Source: Alphaproteobacteria bacterium (GTDB taxonomy: Bacteria; Pseudomonadota; Alphaproteobacteria; Rhizobiales; Hyphomicrobiaceae). Taken from it: a DNA stretch of 64,000 nt. A model generated the notes under the pieces. That model saw only the letters and a list, made by a program, of their open reading frames with translations. It had not been told where the DNA came from and made no database searches. The DNA lies in assembly GCA_019137195.1 (NCBI GenBank), contig JAGVSR010000148.1, positions 62,001 to 126,000 of the forward strand, given 5' to 3'. The position numbers were made by a program, and so were the translations under genes. Below, piece after piece: positions 37,232-47,181 of this stretch (positions are counted from its first letter, which is position 1; each line of letters opens with the position of its first letter).

Positions 37232-37882
37232 CGATGTCGTCCCCGGAAGCGGATCTGGTCCGTGCAGGAGCCTGCCGAGCCATCGCGCATCATAAGTCGG
37301 ACTGCGGCTCTTCCGCCATCCGCGTAGTGAGGGCAAGCCGCGGTTTGCCCCGATCGAGGCCCGCTTCGGCGTGCAGCGCCTACCTCGCGGCAGAGCACCG
37401 GCAGGTGCGGACTGGGTCGGCAGCCGGGAGAGAGAGGCGGCAAGGATCGCCAACACGAGCTCGGCTTCGGGACGTTCGCTTGGGTGAACAAAACGGCCCC
37501 GAAGATCGCCGAGGTGGGCACGCGGTGGGGCTCCGTTTGGTTGGATCCGGGGCCCGGGAGCCGGCCGCGAGGCGTCACACCGCAGTAACTATCTGTTATT
37601 TCTAGTTGTTTTCGTCCATCCTGGGTCGGCGGGTGTGCGCGCTTTGCGACCCGCCGCACGTGCTTGCAACGGCTCGCCGCCGGGCGGGCCCTGGTCCGGT
37701 CGAGCCCAGAAATTGCGCTCGCCTTTCGTCGTCGGCTCGTGTATCAGCAGCGATCTCGTGCGGGCCTTCGGGTCCGCGCGCGTGTTTTTGCGACCCGGCT
37801 GGACGACATCCCGGCCGCGGCCGTTTCTCGGGGCCGAGCAACCACAATGCGAGGCCTCCCTTCAAACTGAAAGGAGCACCCG
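37232..37882. other. 650-nt intergenic region before rpsO
   Basis: Divergent spacer between the DUF4239 gene and rpsO. Short open frames on both strands are Arg/Pro-rich and without homology. A small inverted repeat GTTCGCTTGGGTGAAC lies near 37480. An AT-richer patch at about 37585-37615 is the best candidate for promoter elements, but no clear -35/-10 pair was found. The last 15 nt carry the rpsO ribosome site AAAGGAG. Confidence 0.5.
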
Positions 37883-38164
37883 ATGTCGCTCGTGAACCCC
37901 GCCCGCAAGGCGGCGAAATCTGCTGTCATCAAAGCCAACGCCACCAAGACCAACGACACCGGCTCGCCCGAGGTCCAGATCGCGATCCTCACGGAGCGCA
38001 TCAATCACCTTACCGAGCATTTCAAGACCCACAAGAAAGACAACCACTCGCGCCGCGGCCTGCTCAAGATGGTCGGTCTGCGCCGCCAGCTTCTCGACTA
38101 TGTCAAGGGCAAGGACGTCGCCCGCTACCAGAAGATCATCGAGAAGCACGGCATCCGGCGCTAA
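37883..38164 (+). CDS. rpsO: 30S ribosomal protein S15
   Basis: A 93-aa primary 16S rRNA-binding protein. The S15 signature is complete: [57 protein letters not shown] 37883 is preceded by a consensus AAAGGAG. It is followed by pnp, as in most proteobacteria. Confidence 0.98.
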   Translation: MSLVNPARKAAKSAVIKANATKTNDTGSPEVQIAILTERINHLTEHFKTHKKDNHSRRGLLKMVGLRRQLLDYVKGKDVARYQKIIEKHGIRR

Positions 38165-38174
38165 GCCGATCCCG

Positions 38175-38209
38175 GCACGCCGGCAGCACATTCGATGCAG
38201 CCGGCGTGC
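38175..38209 (+). other. rpsO-pnp intergenic hairpin
   Basis: GCACGCCGGC (38175-38184) pairs perfectly with GCCGGCGTGC (38200-38209), with an extra inner GCA/TGC pair. It starts 10 nt after the rpsO stop and lacks a T-run. In enterobacteria the equivalent region holds the rpsO terminator and RNase III processing site that control pnp, so a similar role is plausible. The rest of the 318-nt spacer to pnp shows a GCTGCA/TGCAGC stem near 38308 and nothing else recognised. Confidence 0.6.
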
Positions 38210-38482
38210 TCGCCCGGGGCGGGCAGGCCGTCCGACCGCCGGTCTCCGCCGACGAGATCCGGGCCGGCCACAGATCTAACGGAAACGCAAATCGTAAAGC
38301 CCAGGCTGCAGCGCTATTTGCAGCATACGGAGGCCAGGCTGGCGGTCTCAAGAAAATCGTCGCGGAGGAAACGCCCGCGCCGGCCCGATTAGAAGCTGGT
38401 GCCGCGCGCGTTTGTGCTAAGAAGCACCCGCAAACAAGACACCGAAGTGAAAAATCGAAGACAGAACGAAAGAACCGACAAC

Positions 38483-40705
38483 ATGTTCGACATCCATCGT
38501 GTTGAGATCGAGTGGGGCGGCCGCAAGCTCATGCTCGAGACCGGCCAGGTCGCCCGTCAGGCCGATGCGGCCGTCCTCGCTCAGTACGGCGAGACCAGCG
38601 TTCTCGCGACCGTCGTCGGCGCCAAGAGCGCCAAGCCCGGAATCGATTTCTTCCCGCTGACCGTGAACTATCAGGAGAAGACCTTCGCGGCGGGCAAGAT
38701 CCCGGGCGGCTATTTCAAGCGTGAGGGCCGGCCGACCGAGAAGGAGACGCTGACGTCGCGCCTCATCGATCGCCCGATCCGTCCGCTTTTCGTCGAGGGG
38801 TTCAAGAACGAGGTCCAGGTCGTCGTGACCGTGCTTTCGCACGACATGGAGAACGACCCCGACATCGTGTCGATGGTGGCCGCCTCGGCCGCTCTCACGC
38901 TCTCCGGCTTGCCGTTTCTCGGCCCCATCGGCGCCGCCCGCGTCGGAGTCATCGGTGGCGAGTTCGTCCTCAACCCGATGATCGACGAAATGCCCGAATC
39001 GGCGCTCGACCTCGTCGTGGCCGGCACGCAGGATGCCGTCATGATGGTCGAATCGGAAGCCAAGGAGCTTCCCGAGCGGCAGATGCTCGAGGCCGTCATG
39101 TTCGGCCACAAGCACTTCCAGCCCGTCATCCAGGCCATCATCAAGCTCGCCGAGACGGCCGCCAAGGACGCTTGGGACATCAAGCTTCCCGACAAGGACA
39201 AGTACAAGGACCAGGTCAAGAAGCTGGTCGAAGCGGACCTCAAGGCAGCGTTCGCGACTGCCGAGAAGGCCAAGCGCAACGACATGTGCGACGCTGCCAA
39301 GGCGAAGGTGCTCGCCGAGATCAAACTCGAAAGCGACGATCCATCCGAGAAGGTGCTGCTTGCCGATACCTTCAAGGCGCTCGAGATGGACATCATGCGT
39401 GGCGACGTCGTGAAGACGGGCCGTCGCATCGACGGGCGGGACCTGAAGACGGTGCGTCCGATCGTGTCCCAGGTTCACGTCCTGCCTCGCACGCACGGCT
39501 CGGCGCTCTTCACCCGCGGCGAGACGCAGGCGCTCGTGGTCGCGACGCTCGGCACCGGCGAGGACGAGCAGTTCGTCGACGCGCTGGAAGGGACGCGCAA
39601 GGAGCACTTCCTCCTGCACTACAATTTCCCGCCCTACTCGGTCGGCGAGACCGGCCGCATGGGCTCGCCGGGCCGGCGCGAGATCGGACACGGCAAGCTC
39701 GCGTGGCGTGCCGTGCATCCGCTGCTTCCGGCCAAGGAGGAGTTCCCCTACACCATCCGCGTCGTGTCGGAGATCACCGAATCGAACGGCTCGTCGTCGA
39801 TGGCAACCGTTTGCGGCACCTCGCTCGCGCTGATGGACGCCGGCGTGCCGCTCAAGGCGCCCGTGGCCGGCATCGCGATGGGCCTTATCAAGGAGGGCAA
39901 CGACTTCGCGGTGCTGTCCGACATTCTCGGCGACGAGGACCACCTCGGCGACATGGACTTCAAGGTCGCGGGCACCGCGAACGGCGTCACCTCGCTGCAG
40001 ATGGACATCAAGATCACCGGCATCACCGAGGAGATCATGCGCGTCGCGCTCGAGCAGGCGAACGCCGGTCGACTGCATATTCTCGGCGAGATGGCTAAGG
40101 CCTTGACGGGCGCCCGCACCGAGCTCGGCGAGCACGCGCCCCGGATCGAGACCATCAAGATTCCAACCGACAAGATCCGTGAGGTCATCGGCTCGGGCGG
40201 CTCGGTCATCCGCGAGATCGTCGCCGAGTCGGGTGCGAAGATCGACATCTCGGACGACGGCACGGTCAAGATCGCGTCGGCCAACCGCGAGAGCATCGAG
40301 AAGGCTCTGGCCCGCATCCGCGGTATCACCTCCGAACCCGAGGTCGGCCAGGTCTACAAGGGCAAGGTCGTCAAGATCATGGAGTTCGGCGCGTTCGTGA
40401 ACTTCTTCGGTGCCAAGGACGGCCTCGTTCACATCTCGCAGCTGACGCAGGGCCGCCCTGCCACTGTCGGCGAGGTCGTGAAGGAGGGCCAGGAGGTCTA
40501 CGTGAAGCTCTTGGGCTTCGACGACCGCGGCAAGGTGCGTCTCTCCATGAAGATCGTCGACCAGACGACGGGCCAGGAGATCCCGCGCGCCGAGGGCGAG
40601 CCCGAGGAGCAGTTCTCGGCCGAGCGTCCCCCACGCCGCGACCGCGAGGGCGGTCACCGTGGCGATCGCGGTCGCGACCGTGGCCCCCGCCGGGATCGCG
40701 GCTGA
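38483..40705 (+). CDS. pnp: polynucleotide phosphorylase
   Basis: A 740-aa phosphorolytic 3'-5' exoribonuclease and degradosome enzyme. The start is ATG 38483 ([21 protein letters not shown]); an earlier in-frame start lies in non-conserved sequence. Two RNase PH-like domains (about 1-230 and 310-545) carry [25 protein letters not shown] and [20 protein letters not shown], with the catalytic [19 protein letters not shown]. The KH domain (about 552-610, [15 protein letters not shown]) and S1 domain (about 620-690, [17 protein letters not shown]) follow. The Arg/Asp-rich tail is common. Confidence 0.98.
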   Translation: MFDIHRVEIEWGGRKLMLETGQVARQADAAVLAQYGETSVLATVVGAKSAKPGIDFFPLTVNYQEKTFAAGKIPGGYFKREGRPTEKETLTSRLIDRPIRPLFVEGFKNEVQVVVTVLSHDMENDPDIVSMVAASAALTLSGLPFLGPIGAARVGVIGGEFVLNPMIDEMPESALDLVVAGTQDAVMMVESEAKELPERQMLEAVMFGHKHFQPVIQAIIKLAETAAKDAWDIKLPDKDKYKDQVKKLVEADLKAAFATAEKAKRNDMCDAAKAKVLAEIKLESDDPSEKVLLADTFKALEMDIMRGDVVKTGRRIDGRDLKTVRPIVSQVHVLPRTHGSALFTRGETQALVVATLGTGEDEQFVDALEGTRKEHFLLHYNFPPYSVGETGRMGSPGRREIGHGKLAWRAVHPLLPAKEEFPYTIRVVSEITESNGSSSMATVCGTSLALMDAGVPLKAPVAGIAMGLIKEGNDFAVLSDILGDEDHLGDMDFKVAGTANGVTSLQMDIKITGITEEIMRVALEQANAGRLHILGEMAKALTGARTELGEHAPRIETIKIPTDKIREVIGSGGSVIREIVAESGAKIDISDDGTVKIASANRESIEKALARIRGITSEPEVGQVYKGKVVKIMEFGAFVNFFGAKDGLVHISQLTQGRPATVGEVVKEGQEVYVKLLGFDDRGKVRLSMKIVDQTTGQEIPRAEGEPEEQFSAERPPRRDREGGHRGDRGRDRGPRRDRG

Positions 40706-40738
40706 GCCGGTCCATCAATGAGATTGCGAAATACGAAG

Positions 40739-40764
40739 CGGCGGGAGCGATCCCGCCGTTTTCG
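40739..40764 (+). terminator. rho-independent terminator after pnp
   Basis: CGGCGGGA - GCGA - TCCCGCCG, an 8-bp stem closed by a GNRA-type tetraloop, followed by TTTTCGTT. A second hairpin (AAGCAAAG - AGG - CTTTGCTT, about 40773-40792) lies beyond it and may end the converging acyl-CoA synthetase/GNAT gene. Confidence 0.85.
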
Positions 40765-40831
40765 TTCATGCCAAGCAAAGAGGCTTTGCTTGCCGCTGCG
40801 GCGCCAATGGCAGATGGGGCCCTTGTTTCGC

Positions 40832-43504
40832 TCAGATCGCGAGCCGCACGAGACGAACGGTGCTGTCCCCGGGGTCGTCGGTGATGGAGAAGCCGAGCTC
40901 CTTGCACATGGCGAGCATGGTCGTGTTCTCGGCCAAGACATTACCGAACAGCTCCTCGAGTCCCTCGGCCCGGGCGTAGGCGATCAGGTGCTGCATCAAC
41001 CGCCAGCCGAGCCCCTGGCCCTTGAGCGCCGATTGCACGAGAACCGCGAACTCGCCCCGCTTGTAGTCGGGGTCGGCCGAGAAGCGTACGACGCCGAGTA
41101 GGTCGCCGTCGGACATGTCGATAGCGACGAACGCCATCTCGCGTGCGTAGTCGATCTGCGTCAGCCGCGCGACAAACGCGTGCGAGAGGTGCTTCATGGG
41201 CACGAAGAAGCGCATGCGGATGTCACGGCGGTCGAGCCCGGCGAAGAACTTGTCGTAGCGGCTTTCGTCGTCGGGCCGGATCGGCCGGATCAAGGCCTTG
41301 CCGCCGCTCGTCAGGTCGTATGACGCCTCCCAGTGCGAGGGATAGGGCCGGATGGCCATGGGCTTTCTCGGCTCGCGCGTCTGATCGACCGCGCGCACGC
41401 GGGCATCGAGCGCGATGACGCCCGTCTCGTCGGCGATGAGCGGATTGATGTCGAGCTCGCGAATCTCCGGGTGCTCTGACACGAGGTAGCTCAGGCGCAC
41501 GAGCGTCAGGGCGATGGCGTCGAGATCGGCGGCGGGGCGGTCTCGGTAGCCTGCGAGCAGGCGCGCGATGCGTGTCTGGCGGATCAGGTCGTGCGCGAGC
41601 CCGAGGTCGAGCGGCGGGAGCGCCTGGGCCGTGTCGCGCTTGACCTCTACGGCGGTGCCGCCGGCGCCGAACGTCAACAGCGGTCCGAAGGTCTCGTCGA
41701 CACTCATGCCGAGAAGGAGCTCGTGCGCGCGCGGGCGCTTGACCATGCCTTGGACCGAGAAGCCGTCGATGCGCGCGTCCGGCCTTCGGGACCGCACTGT
41801 CTCGAGCATCTGGCGGGCGGCGTCGTGAACCTCGGCGGCGGTTCTCAAATCGAGGCGCACGCCACCGACGTCCGACTTGTGGCTTATGTCTTTGGACTGG
41901 ATCTTCAGGACGGCGGCGCCGAAGCGCGCGAGGGGCTCCTCAGCCAGGCGCACAGCCTCGTCGGGCGAGGCGGCGAATAGCGTGCGGACGGTCGGGATGC
42001 CGTAGGCGGCGAGCAGATCCTTGGCCTCTGCCTCCGATAGCATGTCGCGGCCATCGGCAATGGCCCCGCGAAGAATGCGTGCCGCGCCGTCGGTGTCGAA
42101 GCTGAGATCGTCGGGCAGTGAGGGCGGCGTGCGCATGAGCTCGGTCTGGGCGCGCATGTAGCCGACGAGCTGCATAAATCCGGTGATGGCGTCGTCGGGT
42201 GTCTCGAACGATGGAATGCCGTGGCCCCGGAACGCGGCGCGCCCGGGCTCTGCGGCGCCGTCGCCGAGCCAGTTGGTGAAGATCGGCTTGGGCTTGTACG
42301 TCTTGCGGTGGCGCTCGATGGCCGCGAGGCATGCCGCGGCCGCCTCGCTACTGTCGGCCAGGGCAGTCGGGCAGTTCATGACGAGGACGGCATCGGCAGC
42401 AGCGTCTGAAAGGAGCGCGTCGAGCGTCGCGGCGTAGCGCTCTGGTTTGGCGTCGCCGATGATGTCGACGGGATTGGCTCCCGACCATGTTGCGGGCAGC
42501 ACCGCGTCGAGCGTGGCGCGCGTGGCGTCCGAGAGCGGTGCCAGCGTGCCGTTCCAGTCGGCGAGGCGGTCGGCAGCGAGCACGCCGGCGCCGCCACCAT
42601 TGGTGACGATCATGAGACGTTCGCCGGCGAGCGGAGGCACGCGGGAGAGAATCTCGGCGGCGTCGAACAGGTCCTCAAGCTCGGTGACGCGAAGAAGCCC
42701 GGCGCGGCGGAACGCAGCCTCGTATGCCGCGTCGGAGCCCGCGAGCGCGCCGGTATGGGACCGTGCGGCCTTGGCGCCGGCGGCGTGGCGTCCCGACTTG
42801 ATGACGACGACGGGCTTGGCTCTCGCAGCACGGCGGGCGGCCGACATGAACTTCGGCGCGCTGGTCACGCTTTCCATGTACAGCAGAATGGCGCGGCTCT
42901 TGCGGTCTGCGGCGAGGTAGTCGAGGAGGTCGCCGAAGTCGACGTCGGCCATGTCGCCGAGCGAAACGACGTGGCTGAAACCGATCGAGCGGGCGTTGGC
43001 CCAGTCGACGATGCTGGTGATGAGGGCGCCGGACTGAGAGAGGAACGCGAGGTCTCCTGCGACCGGCGAGCGATGGCAGAAGCTGGCATCGAGGTTGAGC
43101 GGCGGCAGCATGAGGCCGAGGCAGTTGGGACCTTGCACCCTGAGGCAGTGCGGTCGGGCAGCGTCGAGCATGGCTTGCTTCTGGGCGGCGTCGAGACCGG
43201 CCGTGATGACGACGGCCGCGCGCGTGCCTTTGTCTCCCAGCTCCTTGACGATGCCCGGCACGGTTGCCGGCGGGGTCGCAATGACCGCGAGGTCTGGGAC
43301 CTCGGGGAGCGCGGCAATCGTCCGATAGCAGGGCGTGCCGCCGATCGTTTCGTGGCGGGGGTTCATGAAACGGACGGGACCCTCGAAGCCGCCGCTCTGC
43401 AACTTGGCAGCGAGAATGCTGCCGATGGTGGCGGGCTCGGGGCTCGCGCCGACAAGGGCTACGGAGCGAGGAGCGAGGAGTGCGTCGAGGTTGCGAATGG
43501 TCAT
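40832..43504 (-). CDS. acetate-CoA ligase-like / GNAT acetyltransferase fusion (Pat-type)
   Basis: An 890-aa multidomain protein. Residues 1-455 form an NDP-forming acyl-CoA synthetase alpha part: a CoA-binding Rossmann domain (LLAPRSVALVGASPEPATIGS) and a succinyl-CoA-ligase-like flavodoxin domain (VVVIKSGRHAAGAKAARSHTGALAGS). About 470-700 is an ATP-grasp beta part (YGIPTVRTLFAASPDEAVRLAEE, then GGVRLDLRTA). The C-terminal GNAT domain (about 725-885) has GLGWRLMQHLIAYARAEGLEELFGNVLAENTTML. Homologues called Pat/PatZ acetylate lysines of central metabolic enzymes. It begins 9 nt after the upstream APH/kinase gene, so they form one leftward unit. Confidence 0.93.
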   Translation of the reverse strand: MTIRNLDALLAPRSVALVGASPEPATIGSILAAKLQSGGFEGPVRFMNPRHETIGGTPCYRTIAALPEVPDLAVIATPPATVPGIVKELGDKGTRAAVVITAGLDAAQKQAMLDAARPHCLRVQGPNCLGLMLPPLNLDASFCHRSPVAGDLAFLSQSGALITSIVDWANARSIGFSHVVSLGDMADVDFGDLLDYLAADRKSRAILLYMESVTSAPKFMSAARRAARAKPVVVIKSGRHAAGAKAARSHTGALAGSDAAYEAAFRRAGLLRVTELEDLFDAAEILSRVPPLAGERLMIVTNGGGAGVLAADRLADWNGTLAPLSDATRATLDAVLPATWSGANPVDIIGDAKPERYAATLDALLSDAAADAVLVMNCPTALADSSEAAAACLAAIERHRKTYKPKPIFTNWLGDGAAEPGRAAFRGHGIPSFETPDDAITGFMQLVGYMRAQTELMRTPPSLPDDLSFDTDGAARILRGAIADGRDMLSEAEAKDLLAAYGIPTVRTLFAASPDEAVRLAEEPLARFGAAVLKIQSKDISHKSDVGGVRLDLRTAAEVHDAARQMLETVRSRRPDARIDGFSVQGMVKRPRAHELLLGMSVDETFGPLLTFGAGGTAVEVKRDTAQALPPLDLGLAHDLIRQTRIARLLAGYRDRPAADLDAIALTLVRLSYLVSEHPEIRELDINPLIADETGVIALDARVRAVDQTREPRKPMAIRPYPSHWEASYDLTSGGKALIRPIRPDDESRYDKFFAGLDRRDIRMRFFVPMKHLSHAFVARLTQIDYAREMAFVAIDMSDGDLLGVVRFSADPDYKRGEFAVLVQSALKGQGLGWRLMQHLIAYARAEGLEELFGNVLAENTTMLAMCKELGFSITDDPGDSTVRLVRLAI

Positions 43505-43513
43505 AAAGCTGCC

Positions 43514-45085
43514 TCAAGAGGGGGGCGACAGGGCGGCGCGGGTCTTGTCCAGTGTAGCGCCGGGTCCAAGACTGGCGTCGATCACGGACCAGCCGATACG
43601 GCCGGTATCATAGGAGAGTTGCCTAGCTATGACGTCGGCCGTGGCGTCGGAGGCGTCGCCGTGCCGCTGATCGACGCGGGCAGTCAGAACCTCGGGCGGA
43701 GCCGTGAGCCAGATGCCTTGGAACGGAACGGAGCAATGGTCGGCCAGGGATTCGAGCTCGTCCCGTTCCGGAGCGGCCGCAAATACGGCGTCGACGATGA
43801 CGCTGTGTCCCGCGCGAAGCACGAGCTCGGCCTTTTCCATGAGACGGCGATAGACGGCTGCCGACGCCTCGGCGGTGTAGCTCTTGGCCGGCAAGCGATG
43901 AGTCTCGGCAACGCCGGCCATCGCCTTGCGTTCGAGATCGCTGCGCAAATGGATGGCGCCGGGGGCCCGGCCCGTGTCCGGAGCGAGACGGGCCGCCAGA
44001 GTGGTCTTTCCGGTGCCGGAAAGGCCGCCAACGGCGATCAACTGCGCCGGCGGCGGCTCGAGATGAGCGAGGGCCGCCTCGGTGTAGCGGCGGCATTGCA
44101 GGAGCAACGGAACGGCCTCGGCGGGGACAAGCTGGCGGGCGCGGTCGGCAGCGACCATGGCCCGAATGCCGGCTCTCAACGCCAGCATCAGCGGCAGTGC
44201 GACGAGGCCTTCGAGATCGAGCATCTCCTGCGTCAGCCAGAGGTAGCGGTTCAAGACGACGTTGGCTGCAGGGCGCTCATCCTCGATGCAAAGGTCCATG
44301 AGCAGGAAGGCGAGGTCGTAGAGCGTATCGACGACGGCGAGGCTCTCGTCGAACTCGATGGCATCGAAAAGGACGGGAGCCCCTTGCCATAGCACGATGT
44401 TGCCGAGGTGGAGGTCGCCGTGGCAACGGCGGACGAAGCCTGCGGCACTGCGCTTTTCGAGCACGACCCGTGCGCGCTCGAGCTGCCGTTCTGCCAGAAG
44501 GGAGAACCGCTCGGCAGCGTCCTGGGCCTCACCCGTTGGCGCACGGGCGAGCGACTGAGCAACGCGGTGCGCCACGGTGCCAAGATGGTCGGCGGAACGG
44601 ATGCCTGCGCCGACCGCGGCCGTGGCGTGGAAGCGGTGTACTGCGACGGCAAGCTCGCGGGCCAGCTTGCCGTCGATCGATACTGTCTTCACGACCTCCG
44701 AGAGCAGCGCGCTGTCGTCGAAGCGGCGCATGACGAGCACCCATTCGATGGGCTCGCCCGGGCCGTCGAAGGCGAGCCGGCCGCCGGGCTCGCGGGTGAG
44801 GGCGGACAGCCCAAGGTAGATTTCGGGAGCGTGCGGGCGGTTCACGGCGAGCTCGCGATCGAGCACGGTGCGGCGCCTGTCCAGGGTCGAGAAGTCGAGG
44901 TAAGGGAGCCGCACAGCCCGCTTCATCTTCAGCGCACGGTCGCCGGCCAGGAAGACCATGGCGCCATGCGTGTCGCGGCGCTCGACGGTTGCGGGGCGCT
45001 GAGGATACGACGCCGGATCTGCCAGGAAGGCGATGGCTTCCCTCTGGGCGTCGGGCCCGGCGCGGTGGTCGGCGGACGAGTTCAA
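43514..45085 (-). CDS. aminoglycoside-phosphotransferase-like / P-loop kinase fusion
   Basis: A 523-aa protein. I start at TTG 45085, 8 nt after GGAGAAAA; the frame is open to 45229. The N-terminal APH-like kinase domain has VFLAGDRALKMKRAVRLPYLDFSTL and the catalytic loop VRRCHGDLHLGNIVLW with the FDAIEFDESLAVVDTLYDLAFL metal-binding segment. The C-terminal P-loop domain has Walker A GGLSGTGKTTLAARLAP (about 352-368) and IHLRSDLERK. This two-domain family is common in bacterial stress and anaerobic clusters beside usp and hsp20 genes. Its substrate is unknown and it is unlikely to give antibiotic resistance. Confidence 0.9.
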   Translation of the reverse strand: MNSSADHRAGPDAQREAIAFLADPASYPQRPATVERRDTHGAMVFLAGDRALKMKRAVRLPYLDFSTLDRRRTVLDRELAVNRPHAPEIYLGLSALTREPGGRLAFDGPGEPIEWVLVMRRFDDSALLSEVVKTVSIDGKLARELAVAVHRFHATAAVGAGIRSADHLGTVAHRVAQSLARAPTGEAQDAAERFSLLAERQLERARVVLEKRSAAGFVRRCHGDLHLGNIVLWQGAPVLFDAIEFDESLAVVDTLYDLAFLLMDLCIEDERPAANVVLNRYLWLTQEMLDLEGLVALPLMLALRAGIRAMVAADRARQLVPAEAVPLLLQCRRYTEAALAHLEPPPAQLIAVGGLSGTGKTTLAARLAPDTGRAPGAIHLRSDLERKAMAGVAETHRLPAKSYTAEASAAVYRRLMEKAELVLRAGHSVIVDAVFAAAPERDELESLADHCSVPFQGIWLTAPPEVLTARVDQRHGDASDATADVIARQLSYDTGRIGWSVIDASLGPGATLDKTRAALSPPS

Positions 45086-45271
45086 ATCGGTTTTCTCCGG
45101 ACGCGCAATGGCGCGCGCATTCTGGTCATGCGCATGCCGGACCGCGGCCCGCTCGCATCCGGGTGACGGTCTAGAGCATCTTCCGGCGACGCCTCGACCG
45201 GCTCGCCGAGGAGCCTGCGACCGGAACAAGGACCTGACCAGGGTTGCTAGTCCCCAGAAACGGCACCTGCG

Positions 45272-45589
45272 CTAGCACACGACCGGATCGCAGAGGCGCA
45301 GCTCGAACTTGACGTGCTCGTGGCGGCGGTTGAAGTCGAACTGGCGGCCGTCGATACAGGAGGCGCGGCCCTCGAGCATGGTCTCGTCGCCGATCTTGAA
45401 CTCGTTGACGGTCAGGATCTCGTTGACGACGCAACCCTTCTCACTCTGCAACTGCTGGCGCAGCAAGAGGCTCCAGGGTTGAACGTTTTGCGGCTGCTCC
45501 TCGTTCTGAGCCCAAGTGGCGAGCGGAGAGACCGAGACCGCGACCAGTAGCGGGACGATCAGCTTCAGCGGCGGGCGTCGCAGCGACAT
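45272..45589 (-). CDS. small secreted protein with four cysteines
   Basis: A 105-aa protein from ATG 45589 behind GGAGAGAG. A signal peptide (PPLKLIVPLLVAVSVSPLATWA) is followed by a mature domain of about 78 residues, including LLLRQQLQSEKGCVVNEILTVNEFKIGDETMLEGRASC. Cys53, Cys78, Cys100 and Cys105 could form two disulfides. I do not recognise the family. It lies between the kinase fusion and a divergent cytosolic hypothetical gene. Confidence 0.75.
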   Translation of the reverse strand: MSLRRPPLKLIVPLLVAVSVSPLATWAQNEEQPQNVQPWSLLLRQQLQSEKGCVVNEILTVNEFKIGDETMLEGRASCIDGRQFDFNRRHEHVKFELRLCDPVVC

Positions 45590-45745
45590 GGCTCTCTCCG
45601 GTAATTGCCGTCGTTTCGGTAACCAGGGTATCCGATAGAAACGAGGCCGAGAAGCGGCATTGACGGGCATCAACGCCGGCTTTTCGGCAGACTGGCACTC
45701 AAGTCGTGGACGAAATTGCGCTTCGACAGAGGTTGCGAGGACACG

Positions 45746-46141
45746 ATGCATAAGGAGAACGCCGAGAAGCTCCTGCGCCGGATCCGCCTGGAGCTCGCCC
45801 GGGACCACGAGTTTCCCGACGGCAGCCGGGATCGAGGCTATGACCTCATCGTGCCGCTCGACGGCAAGGGGCACATCGACGTTGCAGCGTGGAAAGTGTT
45901 GCGCGAGCGTTGCCGCGTGCGCCGCTTCTGGGCCGACGACGGGGACGAGGTCGGCCACGTGATTCACAAGCCGGGTGGGGCCTGGGCATTCCATTACGAC
46001 ATGCGTGGCGACCCGAGCCGCGACGACACCGGCTTCCATTTCGAGGCGCACACGTTTGCGCCGGGCGAGTACGTGTCGCTCAAGGAGCAGGACGGAACCC
46101 TGCGCACCTTCCGCGTCACGCGGGTGGCCGAGGTGGATTGA
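45746..46141 (+). CDS. conserved-looking hypothetical protein
   Basis: A 131-aa soluble protein from ATG 45746, 8 nt after GAGG; an earlier in-frame ATG at 45716 lacks a ribosome site. It reads as a compact alpha/beta domain: AEKLLRRIRLELARDHEFPDG, GYDLIVPLDGKGHIDVAAWK, FWADDGDEVGHVIHKPGGAWAFHYD, and FHFEAHTFAPGEYVSLKEQDGTLRTFRVTRV. The several conserved-looking His and Asp residues suggest ligand or metal binding, but no function is assigned. It is divergent from the small secreted protein. Confidence 0.75.
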   Translation: MHKENAEKLLRRIRLELARDHEFPDGSRDRGYDLIVPLDGKGHIDVAAWKVLRERCRVRRFWADDGDEVGHVIHKPGGAWAFHYDMRGDPSRDDTGFHFEAHTFAPGEYVSLKEQDGTLRTFRVTRVAEVD

Positions 46142-46151
46142 CGAGCACGTC

Positions 46152-47120
46152 TTACGCGAACTCCGCTACCAGAGGGGCGTGGTAGGACGCGACGGCGTGA
46201 CGGAGCTTGCCGAAGCCGACGGCCTCGTCGATCAGAGTCTCGTTGTGTGCCTCGATCAATCGGAAACGGCCGAGAAGCGCGCGGCTGGCGAGCATATGGT
46301 CGAGCATCGCTGGCCGGCCGTGATGCAGAACGCTGAACCGGCGGTCTGCGGGAAGCGAGCGGTCGAGAACCACGAGCGAGCGCTCGGCGAGACGGCCGTT
46401 TCCGGTGTCGTCCTCGGCGCCGACGAGAATTCGCAAGGGCGTCTCGTGATCCTCGGCGTTGAAGTCGCCGGCGGCAACGACGAGGCGGGCAGGGTCCTCG
46501 TCCAGGAGCGCGTCGACCAGCATGCGGACCTCGAGCGCCTGGGCCGTTCTCTTGAGCGCCGAGAGGTAGAAGCCTTCGGCCCAGCCGCTGACCGATCGCC
46601 AGACGAACGGCGCCTCCTTCTGGCCTGGGATGGGTGAGGCGATAGGGGCCCGGAGGTGAACATTGAGCACGGACAGCGGCCGGCCGTCGTCAAGCCTGAT
46701 CGTTGCGGCCAGGACAGGGCGGTCGAAAGCGACGTCGATCGGCGCCGTAGGTGGCGGGCAGGCGTTGAGCGGCGTGTATCTCAGGGCCGGCACATGCGTG
46801 TGCCGGATGTCGCGATGGTCGAGTATGGGCCAACGCGACAGCGTCACGAGGTTGTGGACGTCTGCAGGGCCGGCGCCGGAGAGGCCGGCGCTCACAGCGC
46901 GGTGGAAGCTCTGATAGCGCGTGCCCGCAAGCAGGGCATCGAGCGCGTCGAGGGCCCGAGCGGACTCGCCGCGGTGATGCTGAGCGTTGACCTCCTGCAA
47001 GCAGAGGATGTCGGCCTCGAGCCGCTCGAGCTGGGGGCGGAGCACAGAGGTGCGCTCGGCGACGCGCACGCCGTCCGGCGCATCGTCGAGGTTCTCGAGA
47101 TTGAAGGTCGCAATCCGCAT
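46152..47120 (-). CDS. endonuclease/exonuclease/phosphatase family protein
   Basis: A 322-aa EEP-fold hydrolase from ATG 47120 (MRIATFNLENLDD). Hallmark motifs are FNLENL (first metal-ligand region), ILCLQEVNAQ with the catalytic Glu, LNVHLRAPI, VAAGDFNAED and a late region HAVASYHAPLVAEF, with a His near the end as expected. There is no signal peptide, so it is cytoplasmic. Members hydrolyse DNA, RNA, nucleotides or phosphoesters; the substrate here is unknown. It ends 10 nt from the converging hypothetical gene. Confidence 0.9.
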   Translation of the reverse strand: MRIATFNLENLDDAPDGVRVAERTSVLRPQLERLEADILCLQEVNAQHHRGESARALDALDALLAGTRYQSFHRAVSAGLSGAGPADVHNLVTLSRWPILDHRDIRHTHVPALRYTPLNACPPPTAPIDVAFDRPVLAATIRLDDGRPLSVLNVHLRAPIASPIPGQKEAPFVWRSVSGWAEGFYLSALKRTAQALEVRMLVDALLDEDPARLVVAAGDFNAEDHETPLRILVGAEDDTGNGRLAERSLVVLDRSLPADRRFSVLHHGRPAMLDHMLASRALLGRFRLIEAHNETLIDEAVGFGKLRHAVASYHAPLVAEFA

Positions 47121-47181
47121 CGGGCATGCCTCTCGCCTGGGCGCAGCCAATCCGCAAAGTCCCGCGTGCGAGCCGGCCCGT

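Noticed and set aside
38417-40657. 746-codon open frame antisense to pnp
   Set aside because: Shadow of pnp; no recognisable domain and no ribosome site.
42755-44392. 545-codon open frame antisense to the Pat-type and kinase-fusion genes
   Set aside because: Spans two well-supported genes on the opposite strand and is Gly/Arg/Glu-biased without motifs.
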